Origin: Thermus_A sp040290245
Lineage (GTDB): Bacteria > Deinococcota > Deinococci > Deinococcales > Thermaceae
NCBI RefSeq assembly: GCF_040290245.1
Contig: NZ_PSMQ01000040.1
Location: 1 to 15,604, forward strand
Reading direction: 5' to 3'
DNA length: 15,604 nucleotides
Part shown: positions 5,853 to 13,302 of the stretch, piece by piece
Layout: every line of letters starts with the position of its first letter
How positions within the stretch are numbered: position 1 is the stretch's first letter
Notes under the pieces: generated by a model
What the model saw: the letters and a program-made list of their open reading frames with translations, nothing else
Database searches by the model: none
What the model was told of the DNA's origin: nothing
Translations under genes and position numbers: made by a program

Positions 5853-7186
5853 CTCGGCCTCAAGTCTAAAACGCGCCTCAGCTTTCCCCCCTCGCTCCTG
5901 GGAGCCTCCCCCGGGGCCAGGAGGGTCACCTTCATCGAGACGCCGATGGTGTCCTTAATCTTGTGGGCAATCCTCTCCCGCAAAGCATGAAGCCGGTGGT
6001 CCCCTTCGATGACCTCTTCGGAAAGGACCTTCCGGTCCACCTCGTTGTAGACCGCCTCCGAGACCTCCACCCTAAGCTCCGCCTCGTCCAGGGTTCCCTC
6101 CCGCCTGAGGACGATCTGGTAGTAGGGCTCCACCCCGGGGATATCCTTAAGAACCGCCTCCACCTGGGTGGGGTAGACGTTCACCCCCCGGATGATCAGC
6201 ATGTCGTCGGTGCGGCCCAGGATGGGACCCATGCGCACATGGGTCCGGCCACAGGTGCAAGGCTCATGGATGAGGAAGGTGAGGTCCCCCGTCCAGTAGC
6301 GCAGAAGGGGCATGGCCTCCTTAGTCAGGGTGGTCAAGACCAGAACCCCTACTTTGCCCTCGGGGAGGGGCTCGCCCGTGGTAGGGTCCACCACCTCGGG
6401 GAGGAAGTGGTCCTCCCAGAGGTGGCTTCCCTGCCTCTCCTCCACGCACTCGTTGGCCACCCCAGGGCCGATGATCTCAGAAAGGCCGTAGATGTTCGTG
6501 CTTTTCACCCCCAGGCCCTCGTCCACCTGCTTCCGGATGGCCTCCGTCCAAGGCTCAGCCCCCAAAACGGCATACTCGAGGGAAAGCGCCCCCGGGTCCA
6601 CCCCCCGCTTCCGGAACTCCTCCGCCAGGGTCTGGGCGTAGGAGGGGGTGCAGCTGATCACCTCGGGGCGGAGGTCCTGGATGAGCAGGATCTGCCGCTC
6701 CGTCATCCCCCCCGAGACGGGAACCACCGTCATCCCCAAGGCCTCCGCCCCCCCGTGCAGGCCCAGCCCTCCGGTAAAGAGGCCGTAGCCGTAGGCGTTG
6801 TGGAGCATCATCCCCGGCCTGGCCCCCGCCGCGGCCAGGGAGCGGGCCACCACCTCCTTAAAGACCTGGAGGTCGTTCTTCGTATACCCCACCACCGTGG
6901 GCTTCCCGGTGGTGCCGCTCGAGGCGTGGATGCGGGCCACCTCCCCCCTGGGCACGGCGAAAAGGCCGAAGGGGTAATGGTCGCGGAGGTCCGCCTTTTG
7001 GGTAAAGGGGATCCTTGGGAGGTCCTCGAGGCCCCAAAGCCCCTTGGGGTCCACCCCGGCCTCGTCCAGGGCCTTCCGGTAGAAGGGGACCCGTTCGTAG
7101 ACGTACTGGATGATCCGCTTAAGCCTTTCCTCCTGCAAAGCCCTTAGCTTTTCCCTAGGCAGGGTCTCGAGTTCCGGTTGGTACAT
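5849..7186 (-). CDS. paaK: PaaK, phenylacetate-CoA ligase
   Basis: 445-residue adenylate-forming ligase that activates phenylacetate with ATP and CoA, the first committed step of the aerobic hybrid pathway. Motifs in order: SSGTTGKPTVVGYT phosphate loop (89-102), YGLSE (233-237), YWTGD (298-302), GRTDDMLIIRGVNVYP hinge region (324-339), and GGKLRR near the C-terminus with the presumed catalytic Lys435. A CTCGRT segment (310-315) is typical of PaaK. Length is normal. ATG at 7186 follows GGAGGTGAAGG. The gene begins 32 bases inside paaI and ends overlapping the FlK-like gene as ATGA. Some members prefer hydroxylated phenylacetates, which the hpa genes nearby leave possible. Confidence 0.96.
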   Translation of the reverse strand: MYQPELETLPREKLRALQEERLKRIIQYVYERVPFYRKALDEAGVDPKGLWGLEDLPRIPFTQKADLRDHYPFGLFAVPRGEVARIHASSGTTGKPTVVGYTKNDLQVFKEVVARSLAAAGARPGMMLHNAYGYGLFTGGLGLHGGAEALGMTVVPVSGGMTERQILLIQDLRPEVISCTPSYAQTLAEEFRKRGVDPGALSLEYAVLGAEPWTEAIRKQVDEGLGVKSTNIYGLSEIIGPGVANECVEERQGSHLWEDHFLPEVVDPTTGEPLPEGKVGVLVLTTLTKEAMPLLRYWTGDLTFLIHEPCTCGRTHVRMGPILGRTDDMLIIRGVNVYPTQVEAVLKDIPGVEPYYQIVLRREGTLDEAELRVEVSEAVYNEVDRKVLSEEVIEGDHRLHALRERIAHKIKDTIGVSMKVTLLAPGEAPRSEGGKLRRVLDLRPR

Positions 7187-7556
7187 CCTTCACCTCCATT
7201 CGGTAAACCGTTCCGATGAAAAGGGCTACCCTTTCTTGTTCCTCACCTAGACGCAGGAGCTCCACCTGGTAGGTGGCGGTCCTGCGGGAAAGAAACACCT
7301 CCCGGGCCACGGCCCGCACCCGTTCGCCCGGCCTCACCGGCCGGAAGAAGTCCATCCGGGTGGAAAGGCCCACCGCCGGGCCCCGGGAGTTGCTGGCCAA
7401 GGCAAAGGCGCTGTCTGCCAAGGCGTACAAGAACCCTCCATGCCCGGTGCCGTGAAGGTTCAGGTGAGGTTCCCGCACCACCCCCTCCACCACCGCCTCC
7501 CCTGCGCCCAGGGAAAGGGTCTGAAGCCCCAAGGTTTCCATGAACGGGTCCTTCAT
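7155..7556 (-). CDS. paaI: PaaI, phenylacetyl-CoA thioesterase (hotdog fold)
   Basis: 133-residue thioesterase that hydrolyses phenylacetyl-CoA and hydroxyphenylacetyl-CoAs, thought to free CoA when ring attack stalls. The region LNLHGTGHGGFLYALADSAF (32-51) carries the family HGG and the catalytic Asp48, the same number as in T. thermophilus PaaI (from memory). LSRRTATYQVE follows at 89-99. Start at 7556 overlaps the livF stop as ATGA. The 3' end overlaps paaK by 32 bases, a longer overlap than elsewhere in the operon. Its place between an ABC transporter and PaaK fits control of the acyl-CoA/CoA balance during uptake and activation. Confidence 0.95.
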   Translation of the reverse strand: MKDPFMETLGLQTLSLGAGEAVVEGVVREPHLNLHGTGHGGFLYALADSAFALASNSRGPAVGLSTRMDFFRPVRPGERVRAVAREVFLSRRTATYQVELLRLGEEQERVALFIGTVYRMEVKDVPTGTRDPA

Positions 7557-8281
7557 GCCTCTCCCTCGGATCCTGCCCTTACCCCCAAGTAGGCCTCCAC
7601 CACCCGTGGGTCGTGCAAAAGCTCCTGGGCCTTCCCCTCCAAGACCACCTCCCCCGCCTCCATCACGTAAGCCCGGTCCACCAGGGAAAGGGCCATCCTC
7701 ACGTTCTGCTCCACCACCAAAAGGGGGGTCCCCTCCCGCCTGAGCTCCTCCAAGACCCGGTAGATCTCCCGAACCACAAGGGGGGCCAAGCCCAAGGAGG
7801 GCTCGTCCAGAAGAAGGAGGCGGGGCCGGCTCATCAGGGCCCGGCCCAAGGCCAGCATCTGCTGCTCCCCCCCAGAAAGCGTCCCCGCCATCTGGGCCCG
7901 CCGCTCTTTAAGCCGCGGGAAAAGGGTGTAAACCCGCTCCAGATCCTCCCTGAGCCCCTCCCCCCGCCTGATCCGGGCGAACCCCCCCAGAAGGAGGTTG
8001 TCCTCCACGCTGAGGCCGGGGAAGAGGGCCCGCCCCTCCGGAACCAAGACCAGACCCCGTTCCAAAAGGGCCTCCGGGCTTCGATAAGGCATCTCCTGGC
8101 CCGCAACCACCACCCGCCCCAAGGCCCGGGCCAGGCCCAGGATGCCCCTCAGGACGCTCGTCTTTCCCGCCCCATTCGGACCGATCAGGGCCACCGCCTC
8201 CCCCTCGTCGAGGCGTAAAAAGACGTGGCGGGCCGCCTCCAAGGCCCCATAACGGACGGTGAGGTCCTCCACCTGGAGCAC
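7553..8281 (-). CDS. livF: LivF-type ABC transporter ATPase
   Basis: 242-residue ATPase of the branched-chain-amino-acid/amide ABC family; a peripheral membrane protein that powers uptake with LivG. Walker A GPNGAGKT (34-41), signature LSGGEQQ (135-141), Walker B LLLLDEP (155-161). The switch position is Gln192 in VVEQN, as in other LivF proteins, while the partner LivG domain has His. GTG start at 8281 is placed directly after the TAG of the fused livM-livG gene, with GGGAGGTG upstream. The substrate cannot be read from the ATPase. Context with paaI and paaK suggests phenylacetate or a related aromatic acid rather than an amino acid (inference). Confidence 0.92.
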   Translation of the reverse strand: MLQVEDLTVRYGALEAARHVFLRLDEGEAVALIGPNGAGKTSVLRGILGLARALGRVVVAGQEMPYRSPEALLERGLVLVPEGRALFPGLSVEDNLLLGGFARIRRGEGLREDLERVYTLFPRLKERRAQMAGTLSGGEQQMLALGRALMSRPRLLLLDEPSLGLAPLVVREIYRVLEELRREGTPLLVVEQNVRMALSLVDRAYVMEAGEVVLEGKAQELLHDPRVVEAYLGVRAGSEGEA

Positions 8282-10027
8282 CTAGACCACCTCCCCCAGA
8301 TAGGCCTCCCGCACCAGGGGGTTCCGCTGCACCTCCTGGGGGCTTCCCTCGGCCAGCTTCTCCCCGTAGTGCATGACCACCACCCGGTCCACCAGGCCCA
8401 TGACCAGGTCCATGTCGTGATCCACCAGAAGCAGGGTCACCCCCTCTTCGGAAAGCCGCCTAAGAAGCCGGGCCAGCTCCCGCTTCTCCCCCGCCCTAAG
8501 ACCCGCGGCGGGCTCGTCCAAGAGGAGGAGTTCAGGGGAGGCGGAAAGGGCCCGGGCGATCTCCAAAAGCCGCTGCTGCCCCGCGCTGAGCCGCGCCGCC
8601 CGTTCCAGGGCCAGCCCCTCCAACCCCACCCGCCTCAGGGCCTGGTAGGCCGTGGCCAAGAGGGCCTCCTCCTCCTTTTTGTGCAGGCCCAAAAGGATGG
8701 TCAAGACCCCCGCTCTGGCCCGGGCAAACGCCCCCAAGGCCGCGTTCTCTAAAACGGTGAGCTCGGGGAAAAGGTGGGGGTGCTGGAAGGTCCGGGCCAG
8801 GCCCAACCGGTGGATGGCCTCAGGGGGAAGGCCGGTCACTTCCCGCCCCTTGAAGACCACCCGGCCCCCGGAAGGCGCCAAAACCCCGGTGATGAGGTTG
8901 AAGGTGGTGCTCTTCCCGGCCCCATTGGGGCCGATCAGGCCCAGGATCTCCCCCCTTTTGAGCTCAAAGCTCACCCCGTTTACCGCCAAAAGTCCTCCGA
9001 AGGCCTTGGAAAGGCCCTCGAGCTTTAAAACCACCTCCCCCCGCTCCCCTCCCGGCCGGGGCAAGGCCCAAGGGCGGTCCAGGCGTGGGGGGCGGACTTG
9101 CCTTCTGGGGAAAAGGCCCTCCAAGTAGGGCCAAAGCCCTTTTGGGGAAAGAAGCAGGATGCCCGCCAGGATAAACCCGTACGCCACGCTCTCGTAGTTT
9201 CCTGCCCGGCCCAAGAGGAAGGGGAGGAGGTCCTTGAGCCAGTCCTCTAAGGCGGTGATGAGCCCCGCGCCCAAAAGCACCCCAGGGATGCTCCCCACCC
9301 CGCCCGCCACGGCCATGATCAGGTACTTGATGCTGGCCTCGAGGGAGAAGGGCGTGGGGTTGACGAAGCGGAGGAAGTGGGCGTACAGAAAGCCCGCCAC
9401 CCCCGCCAAAGCCCCGGAGAGGAGAAAGGCCCAAAGCCTAAGCCGGGCCGGGCTCCCCCCAAAGCTCGCCGCCACCAACCCCTCCCCCTTCAGGGCCAAA
9501 AAGGCGCGGCCCAAGGCGCTTTGCCGCAGGTTGGATAAGGCCAGCACCGCCAGCGCCAAAACCAGGCCCGCGAAGACCGCATACCTCCGTGCGTCTTCCA
9601 GGGAAAACCCCCAAAGGCGAGGCGCGGGAAGGTCGGTCAGGCCCGTATGGCCTCCGGTGAGGCCCACCAGGTTGCCCGCCAGAATGAAGACCGCCACCTG
9701 CCAGGCGATGGTGGAAAGGGGCAGAAAATGGCCCTTAAGCCGCACCGTTACCCCCCCCAGGACCAGGGCAAACCCCAGGGCCACCAGCACCCCGGCCATA
9801 AGGCCCAACCAGGGGGAAAGCCCGAGGCGTACCGTAAGAAGCCCGGTGGTGTAGGCGGCAGCCCCCATGAAGGCCGCCTGGCCGAAACTGGTCATCCCGG
9901 CCAGCCCAGTAAGCAGGTAAAGGGAAAGGGCCACCAGGCCCCCGATGGCGAAGAGGACATAAGGGGTCAGGTAGGAATGGGGAAGGACCAGGGGGACCAA
10001 GGCCAGGAGAAACCAGAAGGCCCTCAT
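8282..10027 (-). CDS. livM-livG: Fused LivM permease and LivG ATPase of a LIV-type ABC transporter
   Basis: 581-residue single reading frame. Residues 1 to about 305 are a LivM-type permease with about eight hydrophobic segments, TSFGQAAFMG (46-55), TGGHTGLT (124-131) and a cytoplasmic loop ALGRAFLALKGEGLVAASFG (171-190) that contacts the ATPase. A short Arg/Pro linker (about 306-330) leads into a complete LivG ATPase: Walker A GPNGAGKST (366-374), signature LSAGQQ (480-485), Walker B LLLDEP (501-506), switch His537 in VDHDM. The signature has Ala where LSGGQ is usual. The fusion saves a separate start codon and ties LivM to LivG one to one. ATG at 10027 overlaps the livH stop as ATGA. Substrate is inferred from context only. 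Confidence 0.93.
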   Translation of the reverse strand: MRAFWFLLALVPLVLPHSYLTPYVLFAIGGLVALSLYLLTGLAGMTSFGQAAFMGAAAYTTGLLTVRLGLSPWLGLMAGVLVALGFALVLGGVTVRLKGHFLPLSTIAWQVAVFILAGNLVGLTGGHTGLTDLPAPRLWGFSLEDARRYAVFAGLVLALAVLALSNLRQSALGRAFLALKGEGLVAASFGGSPARLRLWAFLLSGALAGVAGFLYAHFLRFVNPTPFSLEASIKYLIMAVAGGVGSIPGVLLGAGLITALEDWLKDLLPFLLGRAGNYESVAYGFILAGILLLSPKGLWPYLEGLFPRRQVRPPRLDRPWALPRPGGERGEVVLKLEGLSKAFGGLLAVNGVSFELKRGEILGLIGPNGAGKSTTFNLITGVLAPSGGRVVFKGREVTGLPPEAIHRLGLARTFQHPHLFPELTVLENAALGAFARARAGVLTILLGLHKKEEEALLATAYQALRRVGLEGLALERAARLSAGQQRLLEIARALSASPELLLLDEPAAGLRAGEKRELARLLRRLSEEGVTLLLVDHDMDLVMGLVDRVVVMHYGEKLAEGSPQEVQRNPLVREAYLGEVV

Positions 10028-11010
10028 TCCTCCCCCTCCAGCGTCCGCACCCTGAGGCTTTGGTAAAAGAGGGCGGGCAGAAGCAGCAAAAACACCAAAG
10101 CCTCCTTGTATGCGCTCGCGTAGAACGAGGCAAAGGACTCAAACAAGGAGACCAAGAAGGCTCCAAAGAAGGCCATGGGGTAGCTGACAAGCCCCCCCAG
10201 GATCGCCGCCACGAACCCCTTGAGCCCCAGCATGAAGCCCATGAAGTAGGCGGCGTTGGTCAAGGGGGCAAGGAGGAGGCCCGCCACCCCCGCCACCCCG
10301 CTGGCCAGACCCACCGCCACCCTCCCCCCTTCCTCGGGCCGGATCCCCAGGAGCCGGGCCCCAACCCGGTTCTGGGCGCAGGCCAGAAGGGCTTTGCCAT
10401 ACAGGGTCCGGAAGAAGGAGTAAAGCCCAACCACCACAAGAAGGGCGAAGCCGTAAACCAAGAGGGCCTGGCGGGAAAGCCCCACCACCACCTCCCCCTT
10501 GAGAAGGGGGTCGGGCCGGTACTGCTCCGGGCCGAAAAAGACCAGGCCAAGGCCCTGAAAGGCCACGTGAAGCCCCACGGCCATGATCAAGTAGGAAAGC
10601 ACCGTCCCCTCCCGCATGGGCTCAAAGAAAAGCCTGTAGGTGGAAACCCCCAGGGCCAAGACCAGGGCCAGGCTGGCCAGATAGGCCAAAAGGGCAAAGC
10701 CCTTGGCCAGGAAGGAAAGGAGGAAAAGCCCCACCCCTAAACCGAGGATGCGGACCCCAAGCCGAGGGAGCCGCCTTTCCAGAAACGCCCAGACCCCCAA
10801 AAGGGCCAAGGTGAGGTAGAGCGTCCCGGGAAGCTGCCCCTCCAAGAGCCAGACGTAGGACAGAGGGGCAAACATCATCAGCTCCCCGATGGGGACGAGG
10901 ATCACCCGGGTCACCGCGAAGACCAGAACCAGGGCCATCGCCAAAAGCCCGTAGACGACCCCGTTTTGCAAAGCGTCCAGGAGGAGGAAGAAAAGGAGGG
11001 TGGCGTCCAT
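10024..11010 (-). CDS. livH: LivH-type ABC transporter permease
   Basis: 328-residue integral membrane permease with about eight hydrophobic helices. The N-terminus LQNGVVYGLLAMALVL is typical of LivH, followed by VPIGELMMFAP (39-49). A cytoplasmic coupling loop, LYGKALLACAQNRVGARLLG, is centred near residue 210. It forms the membrane channel together with the LivM part of the next gene. ATG at 11010 starts 3 bases after the binding-protein stop. No convincing Shine-Dalgarno is visible, so translation is probably coupled. The 3' end overlaps livM-livG as ATGA. Substrate specificity is not readable; an aromatic acid is the contextual guess. Confidence 0.92.
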   Translation of the reverse strand: MDATLLFFLLLDALQNGVVYGLLAMALVLVFAVTRVILVPIGELMMFAPLSYVWLLEGQLPGTLYLTLALLGVWAFLERRLPRLGVRILGLGVGLFLLSFLAKGFALLAYLASLALVLALGVSTYRLFFEPMREGTVLSYLIMAVGLHVAFQGLGLVFFGPEQYRPDPLLKGEVVVGLSRQALLVYGFALLVVVGLYSFFRTLYGKALLACAQNRVGARLLGIRPEEGGRVAVGLASGVAGVAGLLLAPLTNAAYFMGFMLGLKGFVAAILGGLVSYPMAFFGAFLVSLFESFASFYASAYKEALVFLLLLPALFYQSLRVRTLEGEE

Positions 11011-11013
11011 GGC

Positions 11014-12200
11014 TTAGCGGAAGGTGCGGATGAGCTTCCAGCCTCCGGAGACCACCTGGACCATCACCGCCGCGTCCTCAAACCGCAGGCCCAGGTGGTC
11101 CTCCCGGCTAAAGGAAAAGACCCCATGGGTGGCCACCAGGCCCTTGGTCACCTCGATCTCGTCCCTGAGGGCGCTCCGGAAGGCGGCGAGATCCTTTTCA
11201 GGGTCGGCCTTTTTAAGCGCGCGCTCCAGGGCCGGCCTCAGGATCAACCAGGCATCCCAGGCATGGGCCCCAAAGGTGGAGTAGCTCCCGATGCCATACC
11301 GGGCTTCGTAGCGCTGGATGTAGTCCAGAGCCACCCGTTTGGAGGGGAAGGTGGACGGAAGCTGCTCCGCCACCAGGATAGGGCCGGCGGGCAGAAAGGT
11401 CCCCTCCACATCCCTTCCGCCCACCCGGAGGAAGTCGGGGTTGGCCACCCCGTGGGTCTGGTAGATAAGGCCCTGGTAGCCCCGCTCCTTCAAGGTCCTC
11501 TGGGGGAGGACGGCCGGGGTCCCGCTCGCGCCGATGAGGACGGCATCGGGCCTCTTGGCCAAGATGCGGAGGATCTGGCCGGTGACGGAGGTGTCCGTAC
11601 GGTTGTACCGCTCGCTCTGAACCACCTGCAGCCCCTTGGCCTTGGCCTCCGCCTCAAAGAACCGGGCCCAGCCTTCGCCGTAGGCATCGTTGAACCCGAT
11701 GTAGGCCACCTCCTTCACCCCCCTGGCCACCATGTCGGCCACGATGGCCCGGGCCATGAGCTCCTCCGTCTGGGGGGTCTTGAAGACCCAGAAGCGCTTG
11801 GCATCCACGGGGTGGATGATGTCCTTGCTGGCCGCCAGGGAGATCATGGGCACCTTGGCCTCAGCCACCACGTCGATCATGGCCAAGGAGGCGGGGGTGG
11901 TGGTGGTGCCGATGACGGCCACCACCCCTTCCTCCACCAGGCGCCGGGTGTTCCGCACCGCCTGGGTGGTATCCGAGGCATCGTCCAAAATCGTGAACTG
12001 GACCTTCCGCCCCGCCACACCGCGCGTACGGTTTAGGAGCTCCTCCAGGATGAGGAGGGTGTTCCGCTCAGGGATCCCCAAGGAGGCCGCGGGGCCGGTG
12101 GCCGAGACCACCACCCCCACCTTCAGGACCNNNNNNNNNNNNNNNNNNNNNNNAAAGCCGCTGCCGTTAGGACCAGAAGCGCTGCCAAAACCCTTTTCAT
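11014..12200 (-). CDS. livJ: LivJ-type periplasmic binding protein, interrupted by an assembly gap
   Basis: Solute-binding protein of the LIV family; captures the substrate outside the membrane for LivH/LivMG/LivF. It starts at ATG 12200 behind AAGGAGGT (5-base spacer) with a signal peptide, MKRVLAALLVLTAAA. After the N-run comes the mature protein, 371 known residues from VLKVGVVVSATGPAASLG, with type I binding-fold features (VVAVIGTTTTPAS, VKEVAYIGFNDAYGEG, GASGTPAVLPQ, WDAWLILRPALE). The signal and mature frames do not agree across 23 Ns. The true gap must be 22 or 25 bases (or the same modulo 3), so the frameshift is an artefact of the gap size. First gene of the operon with paaI and paaK. 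Related proteins bind amino acids or aromatic acids; specificity here is unknown. Confidence 0.88.
12131..12153. other. Run of 23 undetermined bases
   Basis: Twenty-three Ns fall inside the signal-peptide cleavage region of the binding-protein gene. Both flanks are clean coding sequence, but in frames that differ by one base. The run therefore looks like a scaffolding gap of estimated size, or masking, and not a true count. Confidence 0.97.
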
Positions 12201-12205
12201 TTCCG

Positions 12206-12213
12206 ACCTCCTT
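12206..12213 (-). promoter_or_regulatory. Ribosome binding site of the binding-protein gene
   Basis: The minus strand reads AAGGAGGT, five bases before ATG at 12200, an almost ideal site. It fixes the start there rather than at codons up to 12303 that only appear open because the gap shifts the frame. Confidence 0.85.
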
Positions 12214-12221
12214 CTGCCTTT

Positions 12222-12237
12222 GCCCGGCCTCCCGGGC
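12222..12237 (-). promoter_or_regulatory. Leader hairpin before the transporter operon
   Basis: GCCCGG, a 4-base GAGG loop and CCGGGC form a perfect 6-bp stem in the 5' untranslated leader, ending 8 bases upstream of the ribosome binding site. It could affect transcript stability. In DNA this GC-rich, it may also be chance. Confidence 0.35.
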
Positions 12238-12247
12238 CAGGGCCAAA

Positions 12248-12261
12248 CGAACAGCCGTTAG
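12248..12261 (-). promoter_or_regulatory. PaaR-type operator of the transporter-paaI-paaK operon
   Basis: The plus strand reads CGAACAGCCGTTAG, matching CNAACGNNCGTTNG at 9 of 10 fixed positions. It lies about 13 bases downstream of the -10, in the start of the transcript, and resembles the perfect site before paaR. It links this operon to PaaR control (inference). Confidence 0.7.
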
Positions 12262-12274
12262 GCGTTTTGCTGCA

Positions 12275-12303
12275 AGTTTATTCAGGGGGATCCGTCCCGT
12301 CAA
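12275..12303 (-). promoter_or_regulatory. Promoter of the livJHMGF-paaI-paaK operon
   Basis: On the minus strand TTGACG (12303-12298, 5 of 6 consensus) is followed after exactly 17 bases by TAAACT (12280-12275). The same -10 is used before paaR. The predicted transcript start is near 12268, giving a leader of about 68 bases. Confidence 0.8.
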
Positions 12304-12305
12304 GA

Positions 12306-12322
12306 CCCGGGGTGGAACCGGG
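12306..12322 (-). terminator. Weak hairpin after hpaD, possible terminator
   Basis: CCCGG and CCGGG can pair around a 7-base loop, 11 bases past the hpaD stop and just before the next promoter's -35. No run of T follows, so it may be a weak or factor-dependent end of the hpa transcript, or chance. Confidence 0.3.
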
Positions 12323-12333
12323 CCTAAGAGGGT

Positions 12334-13293
12334 TCAGATCACATGCTCCGGAAGACCCTGGAGGGGGGAGGGGCGGGTGGAGAGGGGGGTGTCCTCCAGG
12401 GAGAGGAGCAGGCTTCCCTCCAAGAACCAGCTCTTGGGGGTCTTATGCCCCCAGAGGGTTTGCCGCCGGGGATCGTTCAGGCTCCATCGGAGGGGCGGAT
12501 GGTCGGGGTCCACGGTCAGGTAGTCGGAGGTGTAGAGCTCTATCCGGTGACCGTCGGGATCCTTGAGGTAGAGGAAGAGGGCGTTAGAGATCCCGTGCCG
12601 GCCCGGTCCCCGTTCGATCCGGTCCGTCTGGACCGCCCCTGCCAGGATATCCGCTGCCTTTAAGATGGCCATGGGGTCGGGAAGCCAGTAGGCGAAGTGG
12701 TGAAGCCTGGGTCCTTCCCCGTTGGTGAAGGCGAGGTCGTGAACGTTCCCCTTGCGGTGGAGCCAGCTTGCCCAAAGCCGCCCTTCCTCGTCCTCGGTGT
12801 ACTCGGTAAGGCGGAAGCCCAGCCTCTCCCGGTAGTACTGGGTGGCCTTCCCCACCTCCGGAGAGAAGAGGTTAAAGTGGTCCAGGCGCAAAACCCCAGG
12901 CCCCCGGTACTCGTGGTAGCGCTGGAGGACCCGCTCCAGCTTCTGTGCGCGGTGGTAGAAGGCCAAGGGGTAGCCGAAGGGATCCTGTACCCTAAGGATC
13001 TCGACCCTTCCCCAGTCCGCCTCGAGGCGGAAAGGAAGCCCCTCGGAGCTGGCCCAGGCCTTTAGGGCCTCTAGGTCCTCCTCCTTTTCCACCTTGAAGC
13101 CCAGGCTCCTCACCGCAGCCCGGGGGGCCTGGGTGAGCTTCAGGCTCCACTCCAGCTCCTCATACCCCCGCAGGTAGGCACGCCCCTCCTCTTGCCGCTC
13201 GAGGCGGAAACCTAAAAGCCCCTGATAAAAGGCCAGGCTGGCCTCGAGGTCCCTGACCCAAAGCTCGATGAACCCTACCCGAACAATCCCCAT
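12334..13293 (-). CDS. hpaD: 3,4-dihydroxyphenylacetate 2,3-dioxygenase, vicinal-oxygen-chelate type
   Basis: 319-residue extradiol dioxygenase that cleaves homoprotocatechuate to 5-carboxymethyl-2-hydroxymuconate semialdehyde. It has two VOC domains (about 5-115 and 135-255) and a C-terminal extension with DYLTVDPDHPPLRW (257-270). The metal triad appears as H139 (LDHF), H199 (LHHF) and E252 (IELY). Second-sphere H185, R228, H233 and Y242 sit at the spacings expected from Brevibacterium fuscum HPCD (H200, R243, H248, Y257, from memory). This is the Fe/Mn HPCD-MndD type, not the LigB-like HpaD of E. coli. ATG at 13293 follows AGGAGGGC, which overlaps the hpaC stop. BphC-like enzymes are less likely given the C-terminal region and the neighbours. 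Confidence 0.93.
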   Translation of the reverse strand: MGIVRVGFIELWVRDLEASLAFYQGLLGFRLERQEEGRAYLRGYEELEWSLKLTQAPRAAVRSLGFKVEKEEDLEALKAWASSEGLPFRLEADWGRVEILRVQDPFGYPLAFYHRAQKLERVLQRYHEYRGPGVLRLDHFNLFSPEVGKATQYYRERLGFRLTEYTEDEEGRLWASWLHRKGNVHDLAFTNGEGPRLHHFAYWLPDPMAILKAADILAGAVQTDRIERGPGRHGISNALFLYLKDPDGHRIELYTSDYLTVDPDHPPLRWSLNDPRRQTLWGHKTPKSWFLEGSLLLSLEDTPLSTRPSPLQGLPEHVI

Positions 13294-13302
13294 CCTGCCC
13301 TC

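Noticed and set aside
5963..7147. Long plus-strand open frame of about 390 codons opposite paaK
   Set aside because: It is antisense to a clear gene, rich in Gly/Pro/His/Leu, and has no family motifs. High GC leaves the opposite strand free of stops.
7553..8281. Loss of the switch His in LivF (Gln192) as a defect
   Set aside because: Gln at this place is normal in LivF proteins as I remember them; the partner LivG domain carries the His.
10966..12036. Plus-strand open frame opposite the binding-protein gene
   Set aside because: Low-complexity Gly/His/Leu translation without a recognisable domain; shadow of the minus-strand gene.
12201..12303. Coding start of the binding protein near 12303, read through the Ns
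   Set aside because: That frame contains no signal peptide and covers the promoter region. A signal peptide with an ideal ribosome binding site starts at 12200 in the other frame.
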